64,000 nucleotides of DNA from Nocardioides sp. YIM 152315 (GTDB taxonomy: Bacteria > Actinomycetota > Actinomycetes > Propionibacteriales > Nocardioidaceae), in contig NZ_JARGER010000007.1 in the NCBI RefSeq assembly GCF_029210375.1, forward strand, positions 35,190 through 99,189, given 5' to 3'. This document shows positions 8,553 to 16,584 of the stretch, one piece after another; position 1 is the stretch's first letter, and each line of letters begins with the position of its first letter. Under the pieces are notes generated by a model. That model saw only the letters and a list, made by a program, of their open reading frames with translations. It was not told the DNA's origin and searched no databases. Position numbers and translations under genes: made by a program.

Positions 8553-10036
8553 CCGGCGGGCGCCGGAGCGGCGTACTCCTCGCGACCTGCATCTCCACGC
8601 TGGTCGTCAACGCGAACACCTCCGCGGTCGCCATCCTGCTGCCGGCGATCAGCGACGACACCGGCATGTCGGTCAACACCCTGCAGTGGGCGGTCACGGG
8701 CTACTCGCTGGTGGGCGCGGCGGTGATCATCACCTCGGGCTCGCTCGGCGACGTCTTCGGTCGCAAGAGGGTCTTCCAGGCCGGCCTGCTGCTCTTCGTC
8801 GCCTCCTGCGTCCTCATCGCGCTCGCCGGATCGGGCGAGATGGTCATCGCCGGCCGGATGGTCCAGGGCGCGTCGGGGGCCACGATCCTGGCGTGCGGCA
8901 TGAGCCTGCTCACGGTCGCCTACAGCGGCCAGGAGCAGGTGCGCGCGGTCACGCTGTGGGGTGCCGCGGCAGCGGTCGGCGCCGCGGCCGGACCGCTCGT
9001 CGGCGGCGTGCTGGTCGACACGACCGGATGGCAGGGTCTCTTCTGGATCGACGCCGCGATCGCCGCGGCCTGCATGGTGCTCACGTTCGCGACCGTCGGC
9101 GAGTCCCGGGACGCGGACCGGCCACGATCCGTGGACTACGTCGGCACCGTGCTGGTGGCCCTCACCCTCGGCCCGCTGATCCTCGCGCTCAGCAAGGGCA
9201 GCGACTGGGGCTGGGTCTCGGTCGCCACGATCGGGTGCGTGGTCGTGGCGCTCGCCGCGGGCTTCGGCTTCGTCCGGGTGGAGCGCCGCGTGGCTCTCCC
9301 CCTCCTCGACCTCGCCCTGCTGCGCAACCGGGTGCTCGTGGGCTCGACGATCGCGATCCTCATCGGCGCGGGCACGATCAACGCGCTCATGTACGTCCTC
9401 AGCCTCTACTTCCAGGACCCGACCACCTTGGACTTCAGCCCGCTCGAGGCGGGCGTCGCGACGCTGCCGGCCACCGTCGGCCTGGTGATCTCGGCGCCGC
9501 TGGTGCCACGTCTCGCCGCGAGGATCGGTGGCCGCGAGGTCGTCGGCATCGGCTTCCTGCTGACGGCGGTCGGGTTCGCCTGGATCGGGCTCGTGGACTC
9601 GTCGTGGCAGTACGCCGCCTTCTTCATCCCCCTCGTCGCAGCCGCCGTCGGCATGGGTCTCTCCAACGGTCCCGCGTCGGCTGCGGCGACCGCGGCCGTC
9701 CCCGCCAACCAGGTCGGCGAGGCGTCGGGCGTGTCCAACATGGCGCGGTACGTCGGCGCGGCGGTCGCGACGGCGCTGGCCGCGACCCTCTACAGCACGG
9801 TGACGGCCGACCGCGTCGCCGACGGGGAGGACACCGCGGCCGCGCTCGCGGCGGGACTCGGCACGACCGCCTGGGTGATGGCGGCACTCAGCCTCGCCGG
9901 CGTGGTGATGGCCGTCGTCATGGGCCGGCACCGCACCCCGCGCGGCACGCTCGCCGACTCGGCCGCGGCCGCCGCGTCGAGCAGCCACACGCTCCCGACG
10001 TCCGCCACGGCCGCGCCCGAGCTCGCCGACAGGTGA
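8549..10036 (+). CDS. MFS transporter, DHA2 (14-TMS) family
   Basis: A 495-residue membrane protein with the DHA2 pattern: NTSAVAILLPAISDDTG in helix 1, WAVTGYSLVGAA in helix 2, GSLGDVFGRKR between helices 2 and 3, and GAAAGPLVGGVLVDTTGWQ as motif C of drug/proton antiporters. The length fits 14 helices. Starts at the ATGA overlapping the peptidase stop and is the last gene of the lipoprotein-Dcu-peptidase-MFS operon. Probably an efflux pump; substrate unknown. Its stop lies 14 bp from the convergent acyl-CoA synthetase. Confidence 0.9.
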   Translation: MTGGRRSGVLLATCISTLVVNANTSAVAILLPAISDDTGMSVNTLQWAVTGYSLVGAAVIITSGSLGDVFGRKRVFQAGLLLFVASCVLIALAGSGEMVIAGRMVQGASGATILACGMSLLTVAYSGQEQVRAVTLWGAAAAVGAAAGPLVGGVLVDTTGWQGLFWIDAAIAAACMVLTFATVGESRDADRPRSVDYVGTVLVALTLGPLILALSKGSDWGWVSVATIGCVVVALAAGFGFVRVERRVALPLLDLALLRNRVLVGSTIAILIGAGTINALMYVLSLYFQDPTTLDFSPLEAGVATLPATVGLVISAPLVPRLAARIGGREVVGIGFLLTAVGFAWIGLVDSSWQYAAFFIPLVAAAVGMGLSNGPASAAATAAVPANQVGEASGVSNMARYVGAAVATALAATLYSTVTADRVADGEDTAAALAAGLGTTAWVMAALSLAGVVMAVVMGRHRTPRGTLADSAAAAASSSHTLPTSATAAPELADR

Positions 10037-10050
10037 CGTCGAGACCGGCG

Positions 10051-11706
10051 TCAGCCGACCGCCTGCGCCTTCGCCCAGCGGTAGTCCGCCTTGCCCGACG
10101 GCGAGCGCTGCACGCTCGGCACCCGGACGATCGCCTTGGGCAGCTTGTAGCGGGCGATGTGCCGGCCGGCCTCGGCCAGCAGCTCCTCGTCGCTGACCTC
10201 GACGCCGTCCTCGAGCTGCACGACCGCCACGACCTCGTGGCCCCACCGTGCGGAGGGGCGGCCGGCCACCACCACGTCGCGCACCGCGCCGTGTGCGGCC
10301 ACCGCCCGCTCGACCTCCTCGGCGAAGATCTTCTCGCCGCCGGAGTTGATCGTGACGCTGTCTCGGCCGAGCAGCCGGATCCGGCCGTCCTCGAGCACGC
10401 TGGCCCGGTCTCCGGGCACCGACCAGCGCTCGCCGTCGACGACCGGAAACGTGCGGGCCGACTTCTGCGGGTCCCCGAGGTAGCCGAGCGGGACGTACCC
10501 GCGCCGGGCCAGCCAGCCGCCGGACTCCCCCGGCTCGAGCTGCCGGGTGAGCAGGTCGTCGAGCACCCCGGTGTCGGGCCGCGGCGTGAAGAGCATGGCC
10601 TCGTCCTCGAGGCCCTTCATCGTCAGCTGGCTCATCTGCAGGCCCGACTCCGAGGAGCCGGCGGAGTCCAGCACCATCACGTGCGGCAGCGCCGCGAAGA
10701 TCCGGTCGCGCACCGACGGCGTGAGCGCGGCTCCGCCGTTGCCGAAGCTGACCAGGCCGGAGAGGTCGTAGCTGCCGCGCTCGACCTCCTCGATGATCGG
10801 CTTCGCGATCGCGTCGCCGACCGTCACGATGTTGAGCACGCGCTCCCGGGCGGCGACCTCGAGAGCGTTGCCGGCGTCGAGGCCGTGCACGTCGTCGGGG
10901 ATGACGATCTTGCCGCCCGAGGTGATGCCGTGGAAGGTCGACCACTGGGCCGCGCCGTGCATGAAGGGCGGGATCATCAGCATCGCCAGGCCGCCGTTCG
11001 CGTTGCGGGCCGCCTCGGCGATCGCGTCGTACGACGGGTAGGGGTCGGTCTCGCCGAACGGCGTGCCGCCCATCGTGGAGACGTAGATGTCGTGCTGCTT
11101 CCACAGCACGCCCTTCGGCATGCCGGTGGTGCCGCCGGTGTAGAGGAGGTAGAGGTCCTCACCACCGGGCGTCGGCATGCCACCGGGCGGCTCGGGAGCC
11201 GCGAGCGCCTCGTCGTACCAGACGGCGCCGGGCAGCAGGTCGTGGCCGGACTCGTCGGGCACCTGCACGAGCACGGTCAGCTCGGGCAGCTGACGGCGCA
11301 CGGCCGCGACGACCGGAGCGAACTCGGCGTGGAAGACCAGGCCCCTGGTGTCCGCGTCCCGGAGGAGGTAGGCGAGCTCCTCGGCGACGTAGCGGTAGTT
11401 GACGTTGAACGCCGCGACCCGGGCGCGGAAGGCGCCGAGCATGGCCTCGAGGTACTCGTTGCCGTTGCGGAGGTAGATGCCGACGTGGTCCTGACCGGAC
11501 TCGTGGTTGGCGAGCCCGGAGCGCTCGGCGCGGATCCCCAGCCCGCGGCCGGCGAAGAACCGGGCCAGTCCGTCGATCCGCGCGTCCATCTCGGCGTACG
11601 TCACGCGCCGATCGCGCCAGACCAGGACCTCCTGGTCGGGTACGGCACCGGCGACGGTCCCGAACACCGTCGCGAGGTTGAAACCGTCGGGACCGGGACC
11701 GGGCAT
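10051..11706 (-). CDS. Acyl-CoA synthetase (AMP-forming)
   Basis: A 551-residue ANL-superfamily ligase that activates a carboxylic acid with ATP and CoA. The P-loop-like motif YTGGTTGMPKG is at about residues 178-188, the adenylate-binding region reads DSAGSSESG, and the C-terminal catalytic lysine lies in SPSGKADYRW. The long W-x-K-Q-H-D-I-Y insertion resembles actinobacterial FadD-type enzymes linked to fatty acid or steroid side-chain catabolism. The ATG at 11706 has a KstR-like palindrome 18-36 nt upstream, supporting lipid/sterol-type regulation. Substrate unproven. Confidence 0.9.
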   Translation of the reverse strand: MPGPGPDGFNLATVFGTVAGAVPDQEVLVWRDRRVTYAEMDARIDGLARFFAGRGLGIRAERSGLANHESGQDHVGIYLRNGNEYLEAMLGAFRARVAAFNVNYRYVAEELAYLLRDADTRGLVFHAEFAPVVAAVRRQLPELTVLVQVPDESGHDLLPGAVWYDEALAAPEPPGGMPTPGGEDLYLLYTGGTTGMPKGVLWKQHDIYVSTMGGTPFGETDPYPSYDAIAEAARNANGGLAMLMIPPFMHGAAQWSTFHGITSGGKIVIPDDVHGLDAGNALEVAARERVLNIVTVGDAIAKPIIEEVERGSYDLSGLVSFGNGGAALTPSVRDRIFAALPHVMVLDSAGSSESGLQMSQLTMKGLEDEAMLFTPRPDTGVLDDLLTRQLEPGESGGWLARRGYVPLGYLGDPQKSARTFPVVDGERWSVPGDRASVLEDGRIRLLGRDSVTINSGGEKIFAEEVERAVAAHGAVRDVVVAGRPSARWGHEVVAVVQLEDGVEVSDEELLAEAGRHIARYKLPKAIVRVPSVQRSPSGKADYRWAKAQAVG

Positions 11707-11723
11707 CGTCGACCGCCTCGCGC

Positions 11724-11742
11724 TAGAACAGGTTCCTGTTCC
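11724..11742. promoter_or_regulatory. KstR-like operator upstream of the acyl-CoA synthetase
   Basis: The sequence TAGAACAGGTTCCTGTTCC contains AGAAC-AG-GTTC, matching the core AGAAC-NN-GTTC of KstR sites in mycobacteria and rhodococci, and overlaps a longer perfect inverted repeat GAACAGG-TT-CCTGTTC (11726-11741). It sits just upstream of the synthetase start and would overlap its promoter. No kstR gene is in the window, so another TetR-family repressor could be the ligand. Confidence 0.5.
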
Positions 11743-11750
11743 GCGCGATG

Positions 11751-12281
11751 CTAGCGCAGGACGGGGCGAGGCAGGCTCGCGTTCGCGACTCGGTTCTCGC
11801 TGTCGATCATCCAGGCCAGCTGCTCGAGGCGCTCGATGATCGCGTGCAGGATGTCGGCGGTCGTCGGGTCCTCGGCGTCCACGTCGTCGTGGATGCGGCG
11901 GGCGGTCCCGGCCACGGCGTACAGGCTCGCGGCGACGAGGTCGACGGCCTGCGCCGTGTTGACCTCGCCCGTCGGGAGGTCCGGGAGGCTGGACTGCGCG
12001 GCGACGGTGGCCGCCCGGCCGTCGGGCGTCACGTAGACCGCGCGCATCCGCTCGGCCACCTGGTCGGAGAACTCGCGGGCCGCGTCGACGACCTCGTCGA
12101 GCGCCAGGTGGAGGTCGCGGAAGTTGAGGCCGACGACGTTCCAGTGGGCCTGCTTGCCGACGAGGTGGAGGTCGATGAGGTCCACCGAGAGCTGCTGGAG
12201 ATGGGTGGCCAGCTGCTCGGACGCGGTGAACGGCGGCTTGGCGATGTGGGTGCTCCGGTCTGAGTGCAGCATGTCGGTCAC
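11751..12281 (-). CDS. dps: Dps-family DNA-protecting ferritin
   Basis: A 176-residue Dps protein. The intersubunit ferroxidase centre is visible: His and the KQAHWN motif, followed by DLHLALDEVVDAAREF with the Asp and Glu ligands. Dps dodecamers oxidise ferrous iron with hydrogen peroxide, store it and shield DNA. The start GTG at 12281 (VTDMLHSD) has AAGGAG 7 nt upstream; the in-frame ATG at 12272 is badly placed for that site. The promoter carries a FurA-type box that closely matches the one before furA-katG, plus an IdeR-like box, in line with peroxide and iron control. Confidence 0.95.
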   Translation of the reverse strand: MTDMLHSDRSTHIAKPPFTASEQLATHLQQLSVDLIDLHLVGKQAHWNVVGLNFRDLHLALDEVVDAAREFSDQVAERMRAVYVTPDGRAATVAAQSSLPDLPTGEVNTAQAVDLVAASLYAVAGTARRIHDDVDAEDPTTADILHAIIERLEQLAWMIDSENRVANASLPRPVLR

Positions 12282-12323
12282 GAGACCGCTCCTTCCGTCG
12301 GGGACGGCACCAGCCAACCACCG

Positions 12324-12344
12324 TTTCTTGAACAATTCCAGAAA
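12324..12344. promoter_or_regulatory. FurA-type box upstream of dps
   Basis: TTTCTTGAACAATTCCAGAAA closely matches the AT-rich operator of mycobacterial FurA (TCTTGAC-x-x-ATTCCAGAA type). A second copy sits upstream of the furA gene in this window (24544-24563), and both are embedded in CCGTTTCTTGAAC. Placed 43-63 nt upstream of the dps start codon, it would put dps under the peroxide-responsive FurA. Confidence 0.65.
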
Positions 12345-12360
12345 GGTGAGCCTTGCCTGA
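12342..12360. promoter_or_regulatory. Possible IdeR/DtxR iron box upstream of dps
   Basis: AAAGGTGAGCCTTGCCTGA matches 13 of 19 positions of the palindromic DtxR/IdeR consensus (TTAGGTTAGCCTAACCTAA), with the central AGCCT and the CCT half conserved. It abuts the FurA box. Moderate match only. Confidence 0.4.
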
Positions 12361-12367
12361 GCCCGCA

Positions 12368-12387
12368 ACCACCCCGCCCGGGGTGGT
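12368..12387. promoter_or_regulatory. CACCC-N5-GGGGTG palindrome, copy 2
   Basis: ACCACCCC-GCCC-GGGGTGGT, a perfect 8-bp inverted repeat with a 4-nt spacer, 57 nt before the DUF7144-like gene and in the divergent interval with dps. Shares core and spacing with three other sites in the window. Confidence 0.55.
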
Positions 12388-12444
12388 GCGACGCCACCCA
12401 CCGCGATCCGACCATCGAGCCACCCCTCAGGAGGAGGCGCCGGC

Positions 12445-12864
12445 ATGGGCTCGGAATCGCAGTACGACATCGACTACTCGACCCGGGGCACTGTCGCCGA
12501 CCTCGGCGCCACCTTCGCCGCGGTGCTCCTGGCCGTCTCGTCCGGGATGAACGTCCTCCAGGGCCTGTCGGCGATCGTGAACGACGACCTCTACGCCGCG
12601 GGCAGCGAGTACCTCTACGAGCTCGACATGACCGTCTGGGGCTCGATCCACCTCGTCCTCGGCATCGTCGGCATCGCGGTCGGCATCGGCATCGTCGTGC
12701 GGGCGTCGTGGGCCCAGGTGGCCGGCATGATCGTGGCCGGCCTCGCGATCCTCACCAACTTCGCGTTCCTCCCCCACTACCCGCTGTGGTCGATCGTGAT
12801 CATCGCGTTCAACGGCTTCGTGATCTGGGCGCTCACGGTCCAGCTGCGGGGCTACGACTACTGA
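12445..12864 (+). CDS. Small membrane protein, DUF7144-like
   Basis: 139 residues with four predicted transmembrane helices (about residues 20-43, 64-84, 88-106 and 113-132). The pattern with conserved NVLQGLSAI and WGSIHLVLGIVGIAVG is that of actinobacterial proteins annotated DUF7144. AGGAGG lies 9 nt before the ATG. It starts the right arm of the divergent dps promoter and carries its own upstream palindrome. Function unknown; the company of Dps, SHOCT and DUF6325 genes suggests a general stress role at the membrane. Confidence 0.8.
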   Translation: MGSESQYDIDYSTRGTVADLGATFAAVLLAVSSGMNVLQGLSAIVNDDLYAAGSEYLYELDMTVWGSIHLVLGIVGIAVGIGIVVRASWAQVAGMIVAGLAILTNFAFLPHYPLWSIVIIAFNGFVIWALTVQLRGYDY

Positions 12865-12905
12865 CGCAGCGACGCTGCGAGACGCAGGAGGCGGCTCGAC
12901 GACGG

Positions 12906-13229
12906 TCAGCCGGCCAGCAGCTTCGCCTTCTGCGCCTCGAACTCCGCGTCGGTCAGGATGCCCTGGTCGCGCAGCGCTCCCAGCTTCTGGAGCTGCTCGA
13001 TCAGGTCGTCCGAGCTCGACGTCGTCGATGCGGCCGGCGCGGCCGGGGCCGCCTGCGGGGCGGCGTACGCCGGTTGCTGGTACCGCTGCTGCTCGTAGTA
13101 CTGGTGCTCGTACTGCTGCTGCTCCTGCGCCGCCCAGCGGCCCGCCTGGCGTCGCGACACCCGGTTCGAGACCGCGGTCGCGGTGCCGGCGACGACGGCC
13201 GTGCGGGCCATGCCTCCGATGAGTCCCAT
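12906..13229 (-). CDS. SHOCT-domain protein
   Basis: 107 residues in three parts: an N-terminal short hydrophobic/basic segment, a low-complexity Q/Y/A/P-rich middle (residues 34-70, with QYEHQYYEQQRYQQ), and a C-terminal SHOCT domain (LIEQLQKLGALRDQGILTDAEFEAQKAKLL). SHOCT is a short helical oligomerisation module common in stress-related and membrane-associated proteins. It follows the DUF6325 gene by 27 bp on the same strand and is probably co-transcribed with it; the same two domains are fused in the protein at 18430-19017. Confidence 0.85.
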   Translation of the reverse strand: MGLIGGMARTAVVAGTATAVSNRVSRRQAGRWAAQEQQQYEHQYYEQQRYQQPAYAAPQAAPAAPAASTTSSSDDLIEQLQKLGALRDQGILTDAEFEAQKAKLLAG

Positions 13230-13256
13230 CTCGGTTCCTCTCCTGGTCGGTTCCGG

Positions 13257-13697
13257 TCAGGCGTTCGCCGACTCGAGCGCGTCGAGCGCGGCGGCGACGT
13301 CGGCGGCCGGGATCCGGCCGCTGGCGACGACCTCGGCGCCGGCCTCCCGCATCGCGGAGACGAACGGTCCGGCCCAGGTGTTCTCGTAGACGAGGAGCGC
13401 CACCGCGTTGCCGGGCTCGACGAGCGCGGCGCTCTGGGCGATGTCGTCGTCGTCGAGCAGCCCCGACCGGACGCCCTCGAAGACCGCGAGGTCGAGCTCG
13501 CCGTCACCGTCCATGTCGGCGATCGCCATCGCCGCGACGCTGCCGTCCGCGCCGACCGTGGCCACGACGAGGTCCAGGATCCGGATGATCCCGCGGTCGG
13601 TCAGGTCGATCAGCGCGTCCAGGCCACGACCCTGGAGCCTCGCGCCGGGCAGCTCCACTGCCAGGTAGTCGATGGGTCCTACGTCGAGCTGGGGCAT
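13257..13697 (-). CDS. DUF6325-family protein with Asp-rich loop
   Basis: 146 residues. It starts MPQLDVGPIDYLAVELPGA and shows the ENTWAGPFVSAMREAGAEV element typical of this actinobacterial family. An acidic loop DMDGDGELD (about residues 66-74) has the spacing of a calcium-binding EF-type loop, which may be structural. The ATG at 13697 was chosen because GAGGAGG sits 5 nt upstream; a longer frame exists. It is transcribed away from the P-type ATPase across a 44-bp palindrome. Function unknown, possibly a stress adaptor. Confidence 0.8.
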   Translation of the reverse strand: MPQLDVGPIDYLAVELPGARLQGRGLDALIDLTDRGIIRILDLVVATVGADGSVAAMAIADMDGDGELDLAVFEGVRSGLLDDDDIAQSAALVEPGNAVALLVYENTWAGPFVSAMREAGAEVVASGRIPAADVAAALDALESANA

Positions 13698-13750
13698 CGG
13701 GTCCTCCTCGGGAGATTCCGTGGTCGGGGACCCCACGCTCACACGCGTCT

Positions 13751-13794
13751 GGGTGGTTGGACCCCACCCCGGCAGGGGTGAGGTCCAACCACCC
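13751..13794. promoter_or_regulatory. CACCC-N5-GGGGTG palindrome, copy 3, nested in a 44-bp inverted repeat
   Basis: Outer arms GGGTGGTTGGACC / GGTCCAACCACCC (13 bp, perfect) enclose inner CACCCC-GGCA-GGGGTG. It lies between divergent start codons (DUF6325 at 13697, P-type ATPase at 13851), so it is not a terminator and probably serves both promoters. The inner core equals that of the other three sites. Confidence 0.6.
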
Positions 13795-13850
13795 GCGCCG
13801 TCACGACGATCGGCACGAGGCGGGCCCGCGCCTCACGAGCGGAGGGACAG

Positions 13851-16574
13851 ATGAGCGACGACACCCGGCTCGCTCCGGCGCCTGCCGTCGACCCTGTCTC
13901 CGCTCCTGCGGACGTGGTCGCGGCCGGCCTCGGGGTCGAACCGGCACGGGGGCTCTCCGCCGACGAGGCGCGGGCCCGGCTCTCGACGTACGGCCGCAAC
14001 GAGCTCGCGGGCGGCGCGAAGGAGCCGGGCTGGCGCGCGTTCCTGCGGCAGTACGAGGACTTCATGCAGCTGGTGCTGCTCGCCGCCGCGCTCGTCAACC
14101 AGCTGGTCACCGGCGAGGCCGGCACGACCGTCGTGCTCGCCGGCCTGACGGTCCTCAACGCGGTCATCGGCCTGCGTCAGGAGGCGAAGGCCGAGGAGAG
14201 CGTCCAGGCGCTCTCCCAGATGATGAGGACGATCGCGCGGGTACGCCGCGACGGCCGCGCCGTCGAGGTGGACGCCGCCGAGCTGGTCCCGGGCGACGTG
14301 GTGCTGGTCGAGGCCGGGAACCTGGTGCCCGCCGACGGACGGATCGTGCTCGCAGCGACCCTGGAGATCGAGGAGGCGGCGCTCACCGGCGAGAGCCTGC
14401 CCGTCGGCAAGACCGCCGATCCCGTCGAGGGCACCGACATCCCGCTCGGGGACCGGATCTGCATGGCCTACATGAACACCTCGGTGACGCGCGGTCGCGG
14501 CGAGATGGTCGTGACCGCGACCGGCATGGGCACCGAGATCGGCCACATCGCCGACATGCTCGCGCACACCGAGACCGGCAAGACGCCGTTGCAGAAGCAG
14601 CTGGACTCGCTGTCGAAGATCATCGCCACCATCGCGGCCGTCGCGCTCGTGCTGGTCGTGCTGCTGGGCCTGGCGCAGGGCCAGTCCTTCGACACGCTCT
14701 TCATCACCGGCGTCGCGCTCGCCGTCGCCGCGATCCCCACCGGGCTGCCGGCCGTCGTCACCGCGCTGCTGTCGATGGGCACGCGCGAGATCGCGCGTCG
14801 CAACGCGATCGTCAAGCGGCTGCCCGCCGTCGAGACGCTCGGGTCGACCTCGGCGATCTGCTCCGACAAGACCGGCACGCTGACGCTCAACAAGATGACG
14901 GCTCGTCAGCTCGTGGTCCCGGGGCGCAACCGCTACACGGTCACCGGCGAGGGCTACAGCACCGTCGGGGAGATCAACCACGTCGGCGGCCAGCGCCACG
15001 ACCTCGACCCGTACCTGCTCCCGATGGTGCTGTGCGCCGATGCGGTGCTCGACGGCGAACGACTCATCGGCGATCCCACCGAGGGCGCCCTGATCGTGCT
15101 CGGCGCGAAGGGCGGGCTGAACATCGCCGAGACGCGGGCCGCGCTCCCGCGGATCGCCGAGGTGCCCTTCGACTCCGACTACAAGTTCATGGCGACCTTC
15201 CACCAGATGACCGGCGAGGACGGCCGCGAGGTGGTGCGCTGCTACGTCAAGGGCGCGCCGGACGTGCTCATCGCCCGCTCCACCGCGCTCCGGCACCCGG
15301 ACGGGACGATCGTGCCGATCACCGAGGACAACCGCCACCTGGCGCTCGAGGCCAACGACGCCATCGCGAACGCCGGCGAGCGGGTCATGGTCGTCGCCCG
15401 GCGCGACCTCCCGCCCGGCACCGTGCGGCCCGGGGCCGACCTCGTCGGCGAGGTGCGGGACCTGGTCCTGCTCGCCATGGTGGGCATCGTGGACCCGCCC
15501 CGGCCCGAGGCGAGGGCCGCGATCGCCGAGTGTCACGATGCCGGCATCCGGGTGCGGATGATCACCGGCGACCACGCGACGACGGCCGCCGCGATCGCGG
15601 CCGAGCTCGGCATCGAGGGGCGAGCCGTCACCGGCACCGAGTTCGCGGCGATGAGCGACGAGCGCCTCCGCGCCGAGATCGACGGGATCGGCGTCGTGGC
15701 CCGGGTCGCGCCCGAGGACAAGGTCCGCCTCGTGCGCCTCCTCAAGGAGAAGGGCAACGTCGTCGCGATGACCGGCGACGGGGTCAACGACGCTCCTGCC
15801 CTCAAGAACGCCGACATCGGCGTCGCCATGGGCATCACCGGCACCGAGGTCTCCAAGGAGGCCGCGGTGATGATCCTGACCGACGACAACTTCGCGACGA
15901 TCGTCGGGGCCGTGTCCTACGGGCGCACGCTCTACGACAACCTGTTGAAGTACCTCCGGTTCCAGATGTCGACGCTGGTCGCGTACGTCGCGATCTTCAT
16001 CGGCGCCGGCATCTTCTCCATCGCCGACGGCGTCCCGCTCGACCCGTTCCAGATCCTGTGGCTCAACTTCGCCGTCGACGTCCCCATCGCCATCGCCCTC
16101 GGGTTCGACCAGCCCGCCCACGGGCTGATGACCCGGCCGCCGCGGCCGGTGGGGGCGCCGGTGCTCTCGCGCGGCAACTGGATCCGGTTGTGCGTGCAGG
16201 GTGCGGTGATGACGGTCGGGGCGCTGACGGCGTACCAGATCGGCGACTACCAGGGCGACGCCGTGCTCGCCGCGACGATGCTGCTCACCACGCTCTCGCT
16301 CTTCCACCTCGCCGCCGCCCTGCTCTGCCGCGACCAGGTCCACACGGTCTTCGACCGCGACGCCCTCCCCGGCGTGCTCCAGCTGCGTCGGTACGCCGTG
16401 GCGCTGGTGGCGATCGTCGCGGTGACCGGGCTCGACTTCCTCCAGCGCATCTTCGACACCACGGGCCTCGACCTCGGTCAGTGGTGCACCTGCCTCGGCC
16501 TGGCGGCCTCGCTCGTCGTCGTCGAGGAGCTCGTCAAGCTGGTCGTGCGCCGCACGACCGAGGACACGGCGTGA
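13851..16574 (+). CDS. P2-type cation ATPase with altered ion-binding residues
   Basis: 907 residues with the complete P-type machinery: TGES in the actuator domain, DKTGTLT phosphorylation motif (Asp about residue 342), GDGVNDAP hinge, and M1-M10 helices. Overall layout matches P2A calcium pumps, but the M4 motif reads IPTGLP where SERCA has IPEGLP. By alignment M5 has Leu and Tyr in place of SERCA Asn768 and Glu771, and M6 (LNFAVDVP) keeps Asn and Asp but has Val for Thr799. Calcium specificity is therefore unlikely. Starts with GGAGGGAC before the ATG. First gene of the cluster running to 18334. Confidence 0.93.
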   Translation: MSDDTRLAPAPAVDPVSAPADVVAAGLGVEPARGLSADEARARLSTYGRNELAGGAKEPGWRAFLRQYEDFMQLVLLAAALVNQLVTGEAGTTVVLAGLTVLNAVIGLRQEAKAEESVQALSQMMRTIARVRRDGRAVEVDAAELVPGDVVLVEAGNLVPADGRIVLAATLEIEEAALTGESLPVGKTADPVEGTDIPLGDRICMAYMNTSVTRGRGEMVVTATGMGTEIGHIADMLAHTETGKTPLQKQLDSLSKIIATIAAVALVLVVLLGLAQGQSFDTLFITGVALAVAAIPTGLPAVVTALLSMGTREIARRNAIVKRLPAVETLGSTSAICSDKTGTLTLNKMTARQLVVPGRNRYTVTGEGYSTVGEINHVGGQRHDLDPYLLPMVLCADAVLDGERLIGDPTEGALIVLGAKGGLNIAETRAALPRIAEVPFDSDYKFMATFHQMTGEDGREVVRCYVKGAPDVLIARSTALRHPDGTIVPITEDNRHLALEANDAIANAGERVMVVARRDLPPGTVRPGADLVGEVRDLVLLAMVGIVDPPRPEARAAIAECHDAGIRVRMITGDHATTAAAIAAELGIEGRAVTGTEFAAMSDERLRAEIDGIGVVARVAPEDKVRLVRLLKEKGNVVAMTGDGVNDAPALKNADIGVAMGITGTEVSKEAAVMILTDDNFATIVGAVSYGRTLYDNLLKYLRFQMSTLVAYVAIFIGAGIFSIADGVPLDPFQILWLNFAVDVPIAIALGFDQPAHGLMTRPPRPVGAPVLSRGNWIRLCVQGAVMTVGALTAYQIGDYQGDAVLAATMLLTTLSLFHLAAALLCRDQVHTVFDRDALPGVLQLRRYAVALVAIVAVTGLDFLQRIFDTTGLDLGQWCTCLGLAASLVVVEELVKLVVRRTTEDTA

Positions 16575-16584
16575 GCTGCGCCCG

